Positions 8,070-17,600 of a DNA stretch of 64,000 bases are shown piece after piece. Made by a program: the position numbers and the translations under genes. Position 1 is the first letter of the stretch; each line of letters starts with the position of its first letter. The DNA comes from Azospirillum brasilense (GTDB lineage: Bacteria > Pseudomonadota > Alphaproteobacteria > Azospirillales > Azospirillaceae), in the NCBI RefSeq assembly GCF_008365405.1, contig NZ_QOKV01000009.1, forward strand, positions 62,001 to 126,000, given 5' to 3'. The notes under the pieces are model-generated. The model was given only the letters and a program-made list of their open reading frames with translations. It was not told where the DNA came from and did not search any database.

Positions 8070-8369
8070 TCAGCCCAAGACTGGAACTGCCGCCGCCCAC
8101 TCCTTCCGGGTTGTGGGCGTACCGTCGATCATTTCGACGACGTCCTTGGATTTCGAAAGCGTCGTCATCAACGACTTCGGCCCTTCGAACGGCCTGCCGC
8201 CGATATGCCAACCATCGGTATGAAGTTCCTCGATGAGGACCCATACCACCTCGCGGAAGGCCTCCGAGCCCTCGAACTTCACCATGACATCGGTCAAGGC
8301 CTTGGCCATGGCGTGCTTCTCTTCCGGCGTGAACACGCCGTCGACCAGTTTCACGTTGACGAATGGCAT
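8070..8369 (-). CDS. Tautomerase-family protein (4-oxalocrotonate tautomerase-like)
   Basis: 99 residues beginning MPFVNVKLVDG. Removal of Met exposes Pro1, the general base of the tautomerase superfamily, and a VWVLIEELHTDGWHIGG segment follows as in longer monomer-type members. It may catalyse keto-enol tautomerisation of a small unsaturated acid. The start is ATG 8369; the open frame runs much further upstream but without tautomerase similarity. It lies 38 bases after the oxidoreductase gene in the same direction. Confidence 0.85.
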   Translation of the reverse strand: MPFVNVKLVDGVFTPEEKHAMAKALTDVMVKFEGSEAFREVVWVLIEELHTDGWHIGGRPFEGPKSLMTTLSKSKDVVEMIDGTPTTRKEWAAAVPVLG

Positions 8370-8407
8370 GACGTTTTCCCTTTCTTGAGGGGAGCAACGG
8401 GGCTGCT

Positions 8408-9403
8408 CTATTCGGCGATGTCGATAACGATCTTGCCGTTGGCGGTGCGCTTCTCGATTTCGCCGTACGCTTCCGCGACAGTCTCGAAACTGAAGCGGCG
8501 GGGGTCGACGAGAGGGGTGATCTTCCCGGCTTCCGCAAGCCGCTTGGCCTCTCGCAGGATCGCCCCGTGATGGGCTCGGCCTTTGCCGGTCAGCATCGGC
8601 AACAGCGTGAAGACACCCGAATAGCTCGCGGCGCGGAACGACAGGGGAGCAAGTGAATGCGTGCCCCATCCGAGGCAGCTCACCACATGGCCAAAGCGCC
8701 GAACAACGTTGAACGCGGTATCAAGCGCCACCCCCCCCACCGTGTCATAGACAACATCGAAGCCGTGGCCGCCGGTGTGATCGCCAACATACTCCTGAGG
8801 AGTTGTCTGCTCACGGTCGATTGCCGTTGCGCCCAGGCGCTCGATGATGTCCCCCTTCGCAGCTTTGTCGACCGCAAAGACCTCGGCTCCAAAAGCCGAG
8901 GCGATCTGGATCGCCATCTCCCCGACGCCACCAGCACCCAGAACAAGCACCTTTTGGCGGGCTTGGACCTGAGCCCGGTCGACCAACCCTTCCCACGCCG
9001 TGATGAAAACAAGGGGGAGCGCGGCCGCCTCGCGCATGCTGAGATTGGATGGCTTCGGCGCGAGAAGGTCGGCATCAACCGCAGCAAACTGCGCCAGCGA
9101 GCCTTGATGACCGCCCACACCTCCGGCCAATCCATACACGTCGTCTCCGACGGCAAACCGGCTCTCGCCGGCACCGAGGGCCTCGATGGTCCCGGCAAGG
9201 TCCATTCCCAGAATGGCGGGAAAAGGATGTTTCGCGTGCGCCGCGTTGCCGTTTCGGATTTTAAGATCCAGTGGGTTGACGCTGCTCGACTTTATCCGAA
9301 CCAGGACTTCGCCTGCCCGGGGCTGTGGGCGAGCGATGCTGGCCCGAGTGAAGGGTGCGTTGGGCCCACGCAGGACGAGCGCATTCATTACAGCGGTGGT
9401 CAT
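8408..9403 (-). CDS. NADP-dependent oxidoreductase, quinone-reductase MDR family
   Basis: 331-residue medium-chain dehydrogenase/reductase. It has the GroES-like N-terminal half (SVNPLDLKIRNG, LGMDLAGTI) and a Rossmann half with GAGGVGEMAIQIA (residues about 153-165). The structural zinc Cys cluster and catalytic zinc ligands are absent, as in zeta-crystallin-like quinone oxidoreductases. It probably reduces quinones or alpha,beta-unsaturated carbonyls with NADPH in the cytosol. It appears to be the first gene of the leftward operon that includes the tautomerase and both hydrolases. A direct repeat related to the 20.4-kb promoter motif lies about 89 bases upstream. Confidence 0.85.
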   Translation of the reverse strand: MTTAVMNALVLRGPNAPFTRASIARPQPRAGEVLVRIKSSSVNPLDLKIRNGNAAHAKHPFPAILGMDLAGTIEALGAGESRFAVGDDVYGLAGGVGGHQGSLAQFAAVDADLLAPKPSNLSMREAAALPLVFITAWEGLVDRAQVQARQKVLVLGAGGVGEMAIQIASAFGAEVFAVDKAAKGDIIERLGATAIDREQTTPQEYVGDHTGGHGFDVVYDTVGGVALDTAFNVVRRFGHVVSCLGWGTHSLAPLSFRAASYSGVFTLLPMLTGKGRAHHGAILREAKRLAEAGKITPLVDPRRFSFETVAEAYGEIEKRTANGKIVIDIAE

Positions 9404-9489
9404 GTTCGATCCCCCTCAGCCGCACCTCTGTCATTCATTGCCGAATGGTCGGCACACGAAGACGATGACCGAAGCAGCCGAAGAGTATC

Positions 9490-9508
9490 CAGTGAATCGT
9501 CGTGAATT
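9490..9508 (-). promoter_or_regulatory. ATTCACG/ATTCAC direct repeat upstream of the oxidoreductase gene
   Basis: On the minus strand this region reads GAATTCACG-ACGATTCAC, which is the methyltransferase-promoter repeat (GAATTCACGC-ACGATTCACGC) with one base missing. The half-sites are therefore 10 rather than 11 bases apart. It lies about 89 bases before the start codon, close to the 79-81 seen at the other two promoters, and in the same orientation relative to its gene. Confidence 0.45.
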
Positions 9509-9555
9509 CCCGTGCGGCATGCCAAGAGATGACGGAGCGGAATTTCAGTCGATTC

Positions 9556-12426
9556 TTATGAAAATTCGGCGAGAAGTGCCTTCGCAGTTCTCAGATCGGC
9601 CGTCTCAAAGCCTTCAGTGAAACGGCGGTATACCTTCGCCAAAGAGCGGTGCGCCTTCGCAACCTCCCCACGTTCACGCAGCAAACGGGACATGCTCATG
9701 CTCGTTCGAAGTTCCCACGCCAACGCATCCTGCCGTCGTGCGAATTTGACGGACTGTAGAAAACATTGCTCGGCCGAGCTGGAACCAGTGCCGTCTTGCA
9801 GCAGGATCTCACCTTTCACGCGCAAGAGTTCCGCAACGCACCAAAGCTCTTCCGTCTCCTCGCTATGCCGGATGGCGGCGTCGACAAGGGCGAATCCTTC
9901 CGCGCTCTGTCCCGTGGACGCCAAACCTTCGGCCAGGAACCCAAGGAATCGGACGTTGTAGAGCGTGAACAGTCTTCCCTTTTGGAGTTCCTCCAGCGCC
10001 GTGCGCAGAAGTGGGATGCCTCGATTTCCATGACCCTGCTTGATCAGGAGTGCGCCTTTCCAGCAGCGACCGAACACTTCCCAGGGTCCGAGCGCGTTCG
10101 TGGCCGCCAAGTCGATCATGGATGTGATTGCGAGGTCCGCGGCCGCCATATCGCCAACGTGAACCCAGACAGGACAAGCCCATCGCGCCAGTGCCTCGCA
10201 CAGCGAAATCGCATGGCCCGATGCGCGGGCGGCGTCGACAGCATTCTTCGCGGCCTGGACCGCTTGATCCGGGAAGCCCTGTATCCAAAGGAGTTGGGCA
10301 GGCTGAACGCGGGCGGTCACTGATTGCCCAAATCGGAAGCGAACCGAACTGGTTGAGATGGCTTCCGGAGCGGAAATATCGTGAGCAAGCATGCGATCCG
10401 CGTGGGTGCGAGCGCCCTTGCAATCTCCCATGCAAAAGAGCGTCATGCTCATCATTCGATCGCCAATGAAGCGATCGAGCCCATTGTCCGCCAGTTTCAT
10501 GAACTGCTGCGCGATGCCAAGTGATTCCCGGTACTCACCCATACCGACCCGGCAAAGCCACAGGCCCCAGAGCGCTTCCGATTGAGCGTCAACATCGTGA
10601 AGATCTTCGGCCATTTCCAGAGCTTTGGCGAATGCTGCCGGTGCTTGCAGCGCGAACCCCACCTTGAAAGCTTGTGACAGGCCGAGCGCTCTGTAGAGCT
10701 GCATGACCTGGCGCGCCTGCGCATCCCGCTCTGGTCCCGGGCCGATGCTCAGCAAGGCACGTTTAACGCATTTCAGACATTCGTCGACCGCTGAGAGCTG
10801 ATACCACAGTGGGATGGCGGCCACGGTTACGGCAAGTCCGACCGCAGGATCCCCCTTGGGTGAGTAGGCCCAATCCAGCACCACGCGCACGTTGTTGATA
10901 TGGCGGCTGTACCGCGCCAGCCACTCATCGGCGGGAATCAATTCGATTTCGCCGTGCGAGTGTTCGAGGACACGACACAGATGGTTGGACAGGCGCAGTA
11001 TGATGCCATTGAATTCGCTGCGTTGCGAAAGTTTGGCCAACGCGTAGGCGCGGGTTGTGTCGAGCAGTCGGTACTGTGCGATCTTCTGGTGAACGTCGAC
11101 AACGACAAGAGACTTCGAGATCAGATTGGACAGATGAAGAGGAAGATCGGTGTCGAGATCACTGTCCCCAGTCATGATGGCGGCAATGGCCTCCAGCGTA
11201 AACTCACCCGCGAACACGCCCAGACGGCGCAGAAGCGTTTGCTCCGGGGCCGACAGCGCTTCGTAACTCCAATCGATCGTGGCCTCCAGGGTTTGATGCC
11301 TGGGAAGAGCGGTGCGTCTGCCGCCTGCCAGCAGCCGGAAGCGATCGTTCAGGAGTTCTGCCACGCCTCGCGTGCCAAAGGCCCCAACCCGCCCTGCCGC
11401 CAGTTCGATGGCCAGGGGGATGCCATCGAGTTGGCGGCAGATATCGGCAACGAGAGGCGCCTCACCGTCGTCAAACTCAAATCCGCTGCCGCGGGATATG
11501 GCGTGATCAACGAACAGTTGGACGGCCGGGGAGGTCAGTGCCTCTCCTGCGGTCAATCCAGCAGACATCGGAGGCAGGTCCAGGGGTGGCAGCCGATAGA
11601 CGCTCTCGCCCTCCGCCCGCAAGCCTTCACGGCTCGTCGCGAGAATATGGATCTCCGATGTCTGTCGGAGCAGCGCTTCCGCCAGCCGTGCCGTCGCGTC
11701 GACAACCAACTCGCAGCTGTCGAAGACAAGCAGCATCCGCCGCTCACGCAGATGCGCGATGACGCCGGAAAGAGGGTCCTTGGAACTGTCGGCTAAGCCG
11801 AGTGTGGCGGCCAGCACGCCTGAAACGAGTTGGTCGTTCGCCAGTGGGGCCAGATCGAGAAAGCACACGCCGTGCTTATACGAGGACAGAAGTTGTTCAG
11901 CGACGGCGACACCGAGTGTGGTCTTGCCAATACCGCCTGGTCCCACGATGGTTGTAAGACGGTACCGTTGAAAGCGGCCTCGCACAGCCTTGATGGCGTC
12001 TTCCCGCCCGATTGGCGATCTCAGGAGCCGTGGAAGGTTGTTCTGGGCGCTCGCCGCCTCGGGTCCGTCTGCGAGGATTAAGGATGAGATCGGCGCCACG
12101 AAGCGGTAGCCGCGACCCGGAACGGCCACTATGAAATGGGCTGCGCCCCCGGAGTCGCCAAGAGCCTTGCGAAGCAAAGCGATCTGCGCCCTGAGGTTCG
12201 ACTCTTCGACGATGGTGTTCGGCCACGCGCGCGTGACCAGCTCGTCCTTCGTGACCAACTCCCCAGCCCGATCGGCCAAAGCAATCAGAATGTCGAGTGC
12301 GCGCGAACCTAGAGCAACCGGCTTGTTGTCCTTGAACAGGAGATGCCGGTCTGGATGAAGGCGAAAAGCACCGAACGTGATCACAGTTCCGGCCGCAGTC
12401 TCCGTTCGGAATGGGGCTTGAACCAT
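9556..12426 (-). CDS. Winged-helix / STAND ATPase transcriptional regulator
   Basis: 956 residues. An OmpR-type winged helix occupies residues about 12-112 (FGAFRLHPDRHLL, VTKDELVTRAWPN, VPGRGYRFVAPI). An NB-ARC/STAND NTPase follows, with Walker A GPGGIGKTT near 164 and Walker B MLLVFDSCE. The C-terminal half is helical and TPR-like. Such proteins act as ATP-dependent switches that oligomerise on DNA when an inducer binds the C-terminal part. The Walker B SCE replaces the common NCE but keeps the acidic end. It lies just upstream of the oxidoreductase/hydrolase operon on the same strand, so it is the likely regulator of that operon. The inducer is unknown. Confidence 0.85.
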   Translation of the reverse strand: MVQAPFRTETAAGTVITFGAFRLHPDRHLLFKDNKPVALGSRALDILIALADRAGELVTKDELVTRAWPNTIVEESNLRAQIALLRKALGDSGGAAHFIVAVPGRGYRFVAPISSLILADGPEAASAQNNLPRLLRSPIGREDAIKAVRGRFQRYRLTTIVGPGGIGKTTLGVAVAEQLLSSYKHGVCFLDLAPLANDQLVSGVLAATLGLADSSKDPLSGVIAHLRERRMLLVFDSCELVVDATARLAEALLRQTSEIHILATSREGLRAEGESVYRLPPLDLPPMSAGLTAGEALTSPAVQLFVDHAISRGSGFEFDDGEAPLVADICRQLDGIPLAIELAAGRVGAFGTRGVAELLNDRFRLLAGGRRTALPRHQTLEATIDWSYEALSAPEQTLLRRLGVFAGEFTLEAIAAIMTGDSDLDTDLPLHLSNLISKSLVVVDVHQKIAQYRLLDTTRAYALAKLSQRSEFNGIILRLSNHLCRVLEHSHGEIELIPADEWLARYSRHINNVRVVLDWAYSPKGDPAVGLAVTVAAIPLWYQLSAVDECLKCVKRALLSIGPGPERDAQARQVMQLYRALGLSQAFKVGFALQAPAAFAKALEMAEDLHDVDAQSEALWGLWLCRVGMGEYRESLGIAQQFMKLADNGLDRFIGDRMMSMTLFCMGDCKGARTHADRMLAHDISAPEAISTSSVRFRFGQSVTARVQPAQLLWIQGFPDQAVQAAKNAVDAARASGHAISLCEALARWACPVWVHVGDMAAADLAITSMIDLAATNALGPWEVFGRCWKGALLIKQGHGNRGIPLLRTALEELQKGRLFTLYNVRFLGFLAEGLASTGQSAEGFALVDAAIRHSEETEELWCVAELLRVKGEILLQDGTGSSSAEQCFLQSVKFARRQDALAWELRTSMSMSRLLRERGEVAKAHRSLAKVYRRFTEGFETADLRTAKALLAEFS

Positions 12427-12519
12427 GTTGCGACCTAGCTCCGGTTAGCAAGAATGCGCCATGACGCTGTTGCACTGAGGTCACGAGAGCTGTTGCCGAC
12501 AGTGCGGCGTACCCAAACA

Positions 12520-12704
12520 TTGGAGACAGACGAGGTCGAGCATGCGGTTCTGGAACAGGACGGCGCCATCAATCCCGGTCTGCCGGCGGTCGTTGGTATG
12601 GAACCCTAGAAGACCTCGACGACGTGTTTGTAGCGGCTGAAGCAGGCCTCCACTAGCGTGCGCAGGTGGTAGCCGAACATCGCTTGCCACACCATGCGAC
12701 CGCC
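12520..12704 (-). mobile_element. IS5-family transposase C-terminal remnant
   Basis: On the minus strand GRMVWQAMFGYHLRTLVEA followed by SRYKHVVEV resembles the C-terminal helix of IS5-type transposases (GR.AWQ..GY..R.LVE..M.R.K). The continuation DDR RQTGIDGAVLFQNRMLDL lies in another frame, so a frameshift separates the two pieces. The N-terminal DDE part is absent. The rest of 12427-12777 holds no recognisable gene. Confidence 0.5.
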
Positions 12705-12777
12705 TGCGGCGACGGCCTCCGGATGCCTCGACGCCGCCGGGCGGCGCGTCGCCACTGCCCCTTGACAGGACATCGAC

Positions 12778-12989
12778 ATGACGGCTGACATCCGGGCCAC
12801 CCCGACGGAGCGCCGCCTATGAGCGCTCTTCGAGCGCTACCTCAGCGTCTGGGTGGCGCCGTCCATCGTCACAGGCATCGCCTTCGGCCATCTGGCACCC
12901 GGGCTGTTCCAGACCATCGCCGCCGAGATGGCCCAGGTCAACCTGCCGGTGGCGGTGCTGATCTGGTTGATAATGATGCCGATGCCGAG
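12778..12989 (+). pseudogene. acr3: N-terminal fragment of an ACR3-type arsenite efflux gene
   Basis: The plus strand encodes ALFERYLSVWVAPSIVTGI, then FGHLAPGLFQTIAAEMAQ and VNLPVAVLIWLIMMPM. This is the characteristic start of ACR3-family arsenite permeases (first two membrane helices). An in-frame TGA precedes Ala-Leu-Phe-Glu, after MTADIRATPTERRL. The match stops at about 12989, where the antisense IS6 transposase sequence begins; no later part of acr3 is found in the window. Only about 65 of the usual ~350 residues remain. Confidence 0.75.
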
Positions 12990-13724
12990 GAAATGCACGG
13001 CGTCGGCGAGCACACCGGGTCCAAGATTGAAGGCGCGTTCGACGAGGCGCGCCTCGCCCCGCATGTCGCGGGTGATGTTGAAGCTGGACGCTTGGCCTTT
13101 GCGGAGCGCCCGCATCACCTCAAAGCCCTTGATCGTCGCGTAGGCCGTCTTCAGGGTCTTGAAGCCCCGCACCGGGCGGATCAACTGCTTCAGCTTGCCA
13201 TGGTCGGCTTCCACCACGTTGTTCAGATATTTGACCTGGCGGTGCTCGGTCGGCTCGGGACATTTGCCCTCAGCCTTCAATTCCGCCAAGGCCGGCCCAT
13301 AAGTTGGCGCCTTGTCGGTGTTGATGACCGTCGGCGTCTCCCACTCCTTCAAGCCGTACAACGCCTTGGACAGGAAGCGCTTGGCAGCGGCGGTGTTCCG
13401 CACGGGAGAGAGGTGGAAGTCGATGGTGTTGCCATGCTTGTCGACGGCTCGGTACAGGCAGGCCCACTTGCCGTCCACCTTGACGTAGGTCTCGTCGACC
13501 CGCCAGTTGCTCGACCGCGGACAGCGCCACTGCCAGCGTAGCCGCTTCTCGACCTCCGGTGCATACTTCTGCACCCAGCGGAAAATGGTCGAGTGATCAA
13601 CCGAAGCGCCGCGCTCGGCCATCATCTGCTCAAGGTCGCGGTAGCTGATGCCGTACCGGCAGTACCAGCGTACCGCCCAGAGCACGATCTCACCCTCAAA
13701 GTGGCGTCCCTTGAAGTCCGACAC
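12837..13724 (-). CDS. IS6-family transposase, C-terminus replaced by antisense acr3
   Basis: Full N-terminal and catalytic parts of an IS26/IS6100-type transposase: SDFKGRHFEG start, helix-turn-helix, and the DDE residues in WRVDETYVK, VINTDKAPTY and NNVVEADHGK. The start is taken as GTG 13724 after GGGAGCC; the longer frame would begin outside the element. From about residue 245 (after GPGVLADAV) the frame reads through antisense acr3 sequence to a late stop, so the natural C-terminal end is lost. The DDE triad is intact, but one element end is missing. Confidence 0.8.
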   Translation of the reverse strand: MSDFKGRHFEGEIVLWAVRWYCRYGISYRDLEQMMAERGASVDHSTIFRWVQKYAPEVEKRLRWQWRCPRSSNWRVDETYVKVDGKWACLYRAVDKHGNTIDFHLSPVRNTAAAKRFLSKALYGLKEWETPTVINTDKAPTYGPALAELKAEGKCPEPTEHRQVKYLNNVVEADHGKLKQLIRPVRGFKTLKTAYATIKGFEVMRALRKGQASSFNITRDMRGEARLVERAFNLGPGVLADAVHFLGIGIIINQISTATGRLTWAISAAMVWNSPGARWPKAMPVTMDGATQTLR

Positions 13725-13786
13725 GGCTTGGCTCCCTCCAACGTCCAGCCATTCCGCCGCGTGACCGCCAACTTTGCAACAGAACC
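12990..13786 (-). mobile_element. IS6-family element lacking one end
   Basis: The end at 13771-13786 reads GGTTCTGTTGCAAAGT on the minus strand, the IS26-type terminal repeat. No matching repeat is found on the other side, where sequence passes directly into the acr3 fragment at about 12990. The element therefore probably caused or took part in a deletion that removed the rest of acr3 together with its own right end. Confidence 0.75.
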
Positions 13787-13823
13787 GCTTGGACCGTGTT
13801 TTGGCTTGAGGAGAGGAGGCACC

Positions 13824-13991
13824 ATGAAGTCTCACCGGCCCGCACCCCGGACCTTGTCACCATTCGCCCGCCCTGATGGGACCTGCCTTGGCCGCCCTCC
13901 GGCGGAGGACGATGAGGAGACCGTCCCCGCCGCGCCGGCGGAACCCGAGGACGCAGCCATCCTGCCTACCGAACCGATGAACCCGGCTTGA
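13824..13991 (+). CDS. Small hypothetical protein
   Basis: 55 codons with a very good ribosome-binding site (GAGGAGAGGAGG) seven bases before ATG 13824. The product is Pro/Glu/Ala-rich (RPPAEDDEETVPAAPAEPED) with no domain I recognise and no membrane segment. It stands alone between an IS6 end and the ISKra4-like scrap. It could be a real small gene or the leftover start of a disrupted one. Confidence 0.45.
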   Translation: MKSHRPAPRTLSPFARPDGTCLGRPPAEDDEETVPAAPAEPEDAAILPTEPMNPA

Positions 13992-14339
13992 CCCAAAGCG
14001 GGGCTTCTGTGCAGGGGTTGAAGGTGCGCCTCATACCGTCCGGGCAGGATGGGCTTTTTTGGACCAGGCCAAGGGGGCCGCGGGCAGGTCCATGACCGAT
14101 TTGGTTTCATCGGGTAAGTGGGACGAGCGTCCCATCCATTCGGCCGACCGGCACGCCAGCATCCAAAGAGACGATCCCCGGCAGCATCCGTTTACAGGGC
14201 GCAGGTCGCCGGCTTCGGGTTCGACCATAAGCTGGGGAATGAACCATGCTGTTTCGCGATGTCGGCAAAGATGTGATCGCCATCCCGCAGCCGAGCCATG
14301 CCTGGCTGTCGGGCCAACTGCTCCGCGCCTGGGGCAATG
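13992..14339. other. Gene-free stretch
   Basis: No frame here has both a plausible start and recognisable protein similarity. It probably continues the degraded ISKra4-like element whose N-terminus lies at 14340-14571, since the open frame from that side runs into it, but I cannot match the residues to the family. Confidence 0.4.
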
Positions 14340-14571
14340 CGGTAACCAGGACACGCTGCACGCCGGCCAGGGCTGCCTTGCTCTCGGCCGAGCTCAGCCC
14401 GAGCGTCGCCGCCTGACCGACTGCGGAGCGCTCACCCGCGGAGATCACGTGCCGCGTCACCGCGCCGTCCTCACCCGTCACCTCCACCATGACCCGCCAC
14501 TTCATCGCACACCCGTTTCGCTGCCTGCCGGACGCGCCGTATCATCCTCCCCCAGGTTTGCGACGGTCTCC
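14340..14571 (-). mobile_element. ISKra4-like element, left end and N-terminal fragment
   Basis: The minus strand from 14505 encodes MKWRVMVEVTGEDGAVTRHV, then AGERSAVGQAATLGLSSAES and KAALAGVQRVLV. This resembles the N-terminus of ISKra4-type transposases; the rest does not match. The 80 bases from 14571 to about 14493 are repeated, in the opposite orientation, at 21977-22056, so both are ends of the same element type. The family assignment is tentative; the duplication is directly visible. Confidence 0.5.
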
Positions 14572-14671
14572 AACGGTGGACATATGCGGAATTGGTCTGG
14601 CGGCACACATCGTTTGGTGGCAGCCTGTGTCATGTCGGCCTCGCCATGGACCATTTCAGTGTGGAGTCGCC

Positions 14672-17600
14672 ATGGACGCCTGGAGGTTGTCCCTCCTCGG
14701 CGGGTTCGAATTGCGAACGGTTGCGGGCTCGTCGGTCGTGCTCACCACCAGAAAGGCGATGGCCCTGCTGGTGCACCTCGCCCTGCGCCCCGATCACGCC
14801 CAATCCCGCGACAAACTTGCCGCCCTGTTTTGGGAAGACAGCCCGGGCATCCAGGCCCGCAGCAGCTTGCGTCAGGTGATCGCGGCCTTGCGCCGGCTGC
14901 CCGCAGAGGGTGGCCCGCCGCTGTTGCTGGCCGAAGGCGACATGGTGGCGCTCGCCTCAGGCTGCGTCGAAACCGACGTTGCCGCGTTCGAACAAGCGGT
15001 GGCGAAGGGGATGGCTACCGGTTCGGTGGAAGCGCAGGATCTCGCTCTGGAGCTTTATCGGGGAGACCTCTTCGATGGCGTTGCGTTGCGCGCGCCGACC
15101 TTTGATGACTGGCTGATGGCCGAACGACAGCGCCTGCGCGAACTGGCGCTCTCCACGATGACCCGACGGCTCGATGCCGCGTTGGAGGCCGGCACGACGG
15201 AAGCCGGTGTCCGCACGGCGTTGCGCATCTTGGCGCTCGATCCGTTGCAGGAGCCAGCCCACCGGGCGCTGATGCAGCTCTATGCCCGCCAGGGACGCCA
15301 CGCTGCGGCGCTGAAGCAGTATCAGACCTGCCGCAGCCTGCTGGAGCGCGAGCTGGGCGTCCTGCCCGAACCGGGAACCGAACGCGTGTTCCGTGAGGTT
15401 CTCGACCGCCGGCGCGCCCGCGATGGCTCCGCCCCCGCTGCGCCATCTGCGCTGGACACGTCCCCGTCCGCGATGTCCCCATCCGGAAACGAGGAGCCGG
15501 GCACACCCACCGTTTTACCGGAGCCCCTTCCACCGGAGCCGCCGCCCGCCGCGTCCGGTCCCGCCGTTAAGCCCGAATTGCGGTACGCGGCCATCCTGTG
15601 CATCGGCCTGACCGGTGTGGAGGAGGCCGGCGCCTCGCTCGATCCAGAGGACGCGCACACCCTCTCCACAGGGTTGTTCGACCGCATCGACCGGATCGCC
15701 AGGGATTATGGCGGACAGACGGTGCGCCATGGCGGCGATACGGCCCTGGCGGCCTTCGGTATCCGGCGTGCGTTCGGCGACGATCCGTGGCGCGCGGCGC
15801 GCGCAGCGCTGGACATCCAGACGGAACTGGGGCGTGCGGCGAAGGGGATGGGCGTGCGGGCCGGCGTCGCCTGCGGTCTGGTCGTGGTGGATGGCGCACG
15901 CGGCGGGACCGTCACCGGCAAGGCCATGCACGACGCCACGCGTCTGGCGGCGCGCGCCGCCTCCGGAGAAACATTGCTGTGTGACGGGATGCGCGGCGCC
16001 CTTGGCGACCGTGTGGACGTAGAGCCGGTGTCGGACGGAGAGGAAGCCATCACCTGGCGTCTGCGCGGACTGCACGGCGGCGTGGGGCCGGCCCGTCATC
16101 CCTTCATCGGGCGGCAGGCGGAACTGCGCCAGTTCCGGGCGGCACTCGACGGGTGCCGCGAGAGCGGCAGCGGCATGACCATCCACCTTCGCGGCGATCC
16201 CGGTATCGGGAAAAGCCGCCTTGTCGGCGAATTCCAGCGGATCGCCGCCGAGGCGGGGTTCCGCAGTGCCGTCGGCGTTGTGATCGAGGTTGGCGTCGGC
16301 CGCGGGCAAGACGCGCTGCGGGCGTTGGTGCGCAGCCTTGCCGGACCGCCAGCCGATATCGACCGGCTGTTCGACGACCGGCTGTCCGATGGGGGGCTGT
16401 TGCCGGCGGATGCCCGCCTGCATCTTTATCCAATCGTGGACCGACCGCTGCCGCCGAACCTCCAGGCAGTGTACGAGGCGCTGGACCACCCCACGCGCGA
16501 TCGTGGCCGGCGCAAAGCCTTCGCCGCGTTGGTGCGCGCCCGGAGCACCGCACAGCCCCTGCTTCTCGTGGTCGAGGACGTGCACTGGGCCGACGCACAG
16601 ACCCTGTCCTATCTCGCCATGCTGGCGGCGGAGGTTGCGGAATGCCGCGCCATGCTGGTGATCTCCACCCGTGTTCAGGGCGATCCGCTCGGCGCCGAAT
16701 GGCGGGCCGCCATCGGTGGGGCTCCGGTGCTGACCCTCGACCTCGCGCCCTTGCGCCGGGACGAGGCCGTGACCCTCGCCAGCACCTACGCCAACGCGGG
16801 GGCACGGCGCGTGCTGCGCTGCGTGGAGCGGGCGGAGGGCAATCCGTTGTTCCTCGACCAACTGCTGCGCAGCCAGAGCGATGGGGAGGACGTACCCGGA
16901 ACCATCCACGGGATCGTGTTGGCGCGGACCGACGCGCTTGCCCCGCTCGACCGGCAGGCCTTGCAGGCGGCCTCGATCCTGGGACCGCAATTCACGCTCG
17001 ATGCGCTGCGACACCTGATCGAGAAGCCTGACTTCAGCGTGGCCGCGCTGCTCGGCCAGGCGCTGATCCGCCCGGATGGGGAGTCGTTCCTGTTCGCCCA
17101 CGCCCTGGTGCAGGAGGCGGTGTATGGAGCGCTCCTGCGCTCGCGGCGGCGCGACCTGCACCGGCGCGCCGCCGCTTGGTACGCCGCCCGCGACCCGGTG
17201 CGCCATGCCGAGCACCTCGACCGGGCGGACGACTCCACGGCCGTCGCGGCCTATGCTCGCGCTGCGGAACTGTGCGCCGCCGATTTCCGGTTCGAGCGTG
17301 CGGTCGGCCTCGCCGAGCGCGGGCTCGCCCTAGCCGGGACGCGCGCGGAACGCTTCGCGCTGGCCTATCTGCGGGCCGAGCTGCTCGACGCGCTGGGCGA
17401 AGCCCCGGCGGCGGTGGAGGCGTTCGCCGCCGCACGGGACCTCGCGAACGATGATGCCGAACGCTGCCGGGCCTTGCTCGGCTTGGCGGCCGGCAAGCGG
17501 GTGACGGAGGACCTGGACGGCGCCATGGCGGCGCTGGCCGATGCCGAAGCGGTGGCGGTGCGCGCCGGACTGACCGGCGAACGGGCGCGGGTCCACCACC

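Noticed and set aside
9432..9447. CATTC-ATTGCC-GAATG inverted repeat before the oxidoreductase gene
   Set aside because: Only five bases per arm and no second copy in the window; weaker than the nearby direct repeat.
12427..14671. A functional gene in the IS-rich gap other than the IS6 transposase and the 55-codon frame
   Set aside because: All other open frames are antisense to remnants or lack start signals; only fragments of IS5, acr3 and an ISKra4-like element can be recognised.
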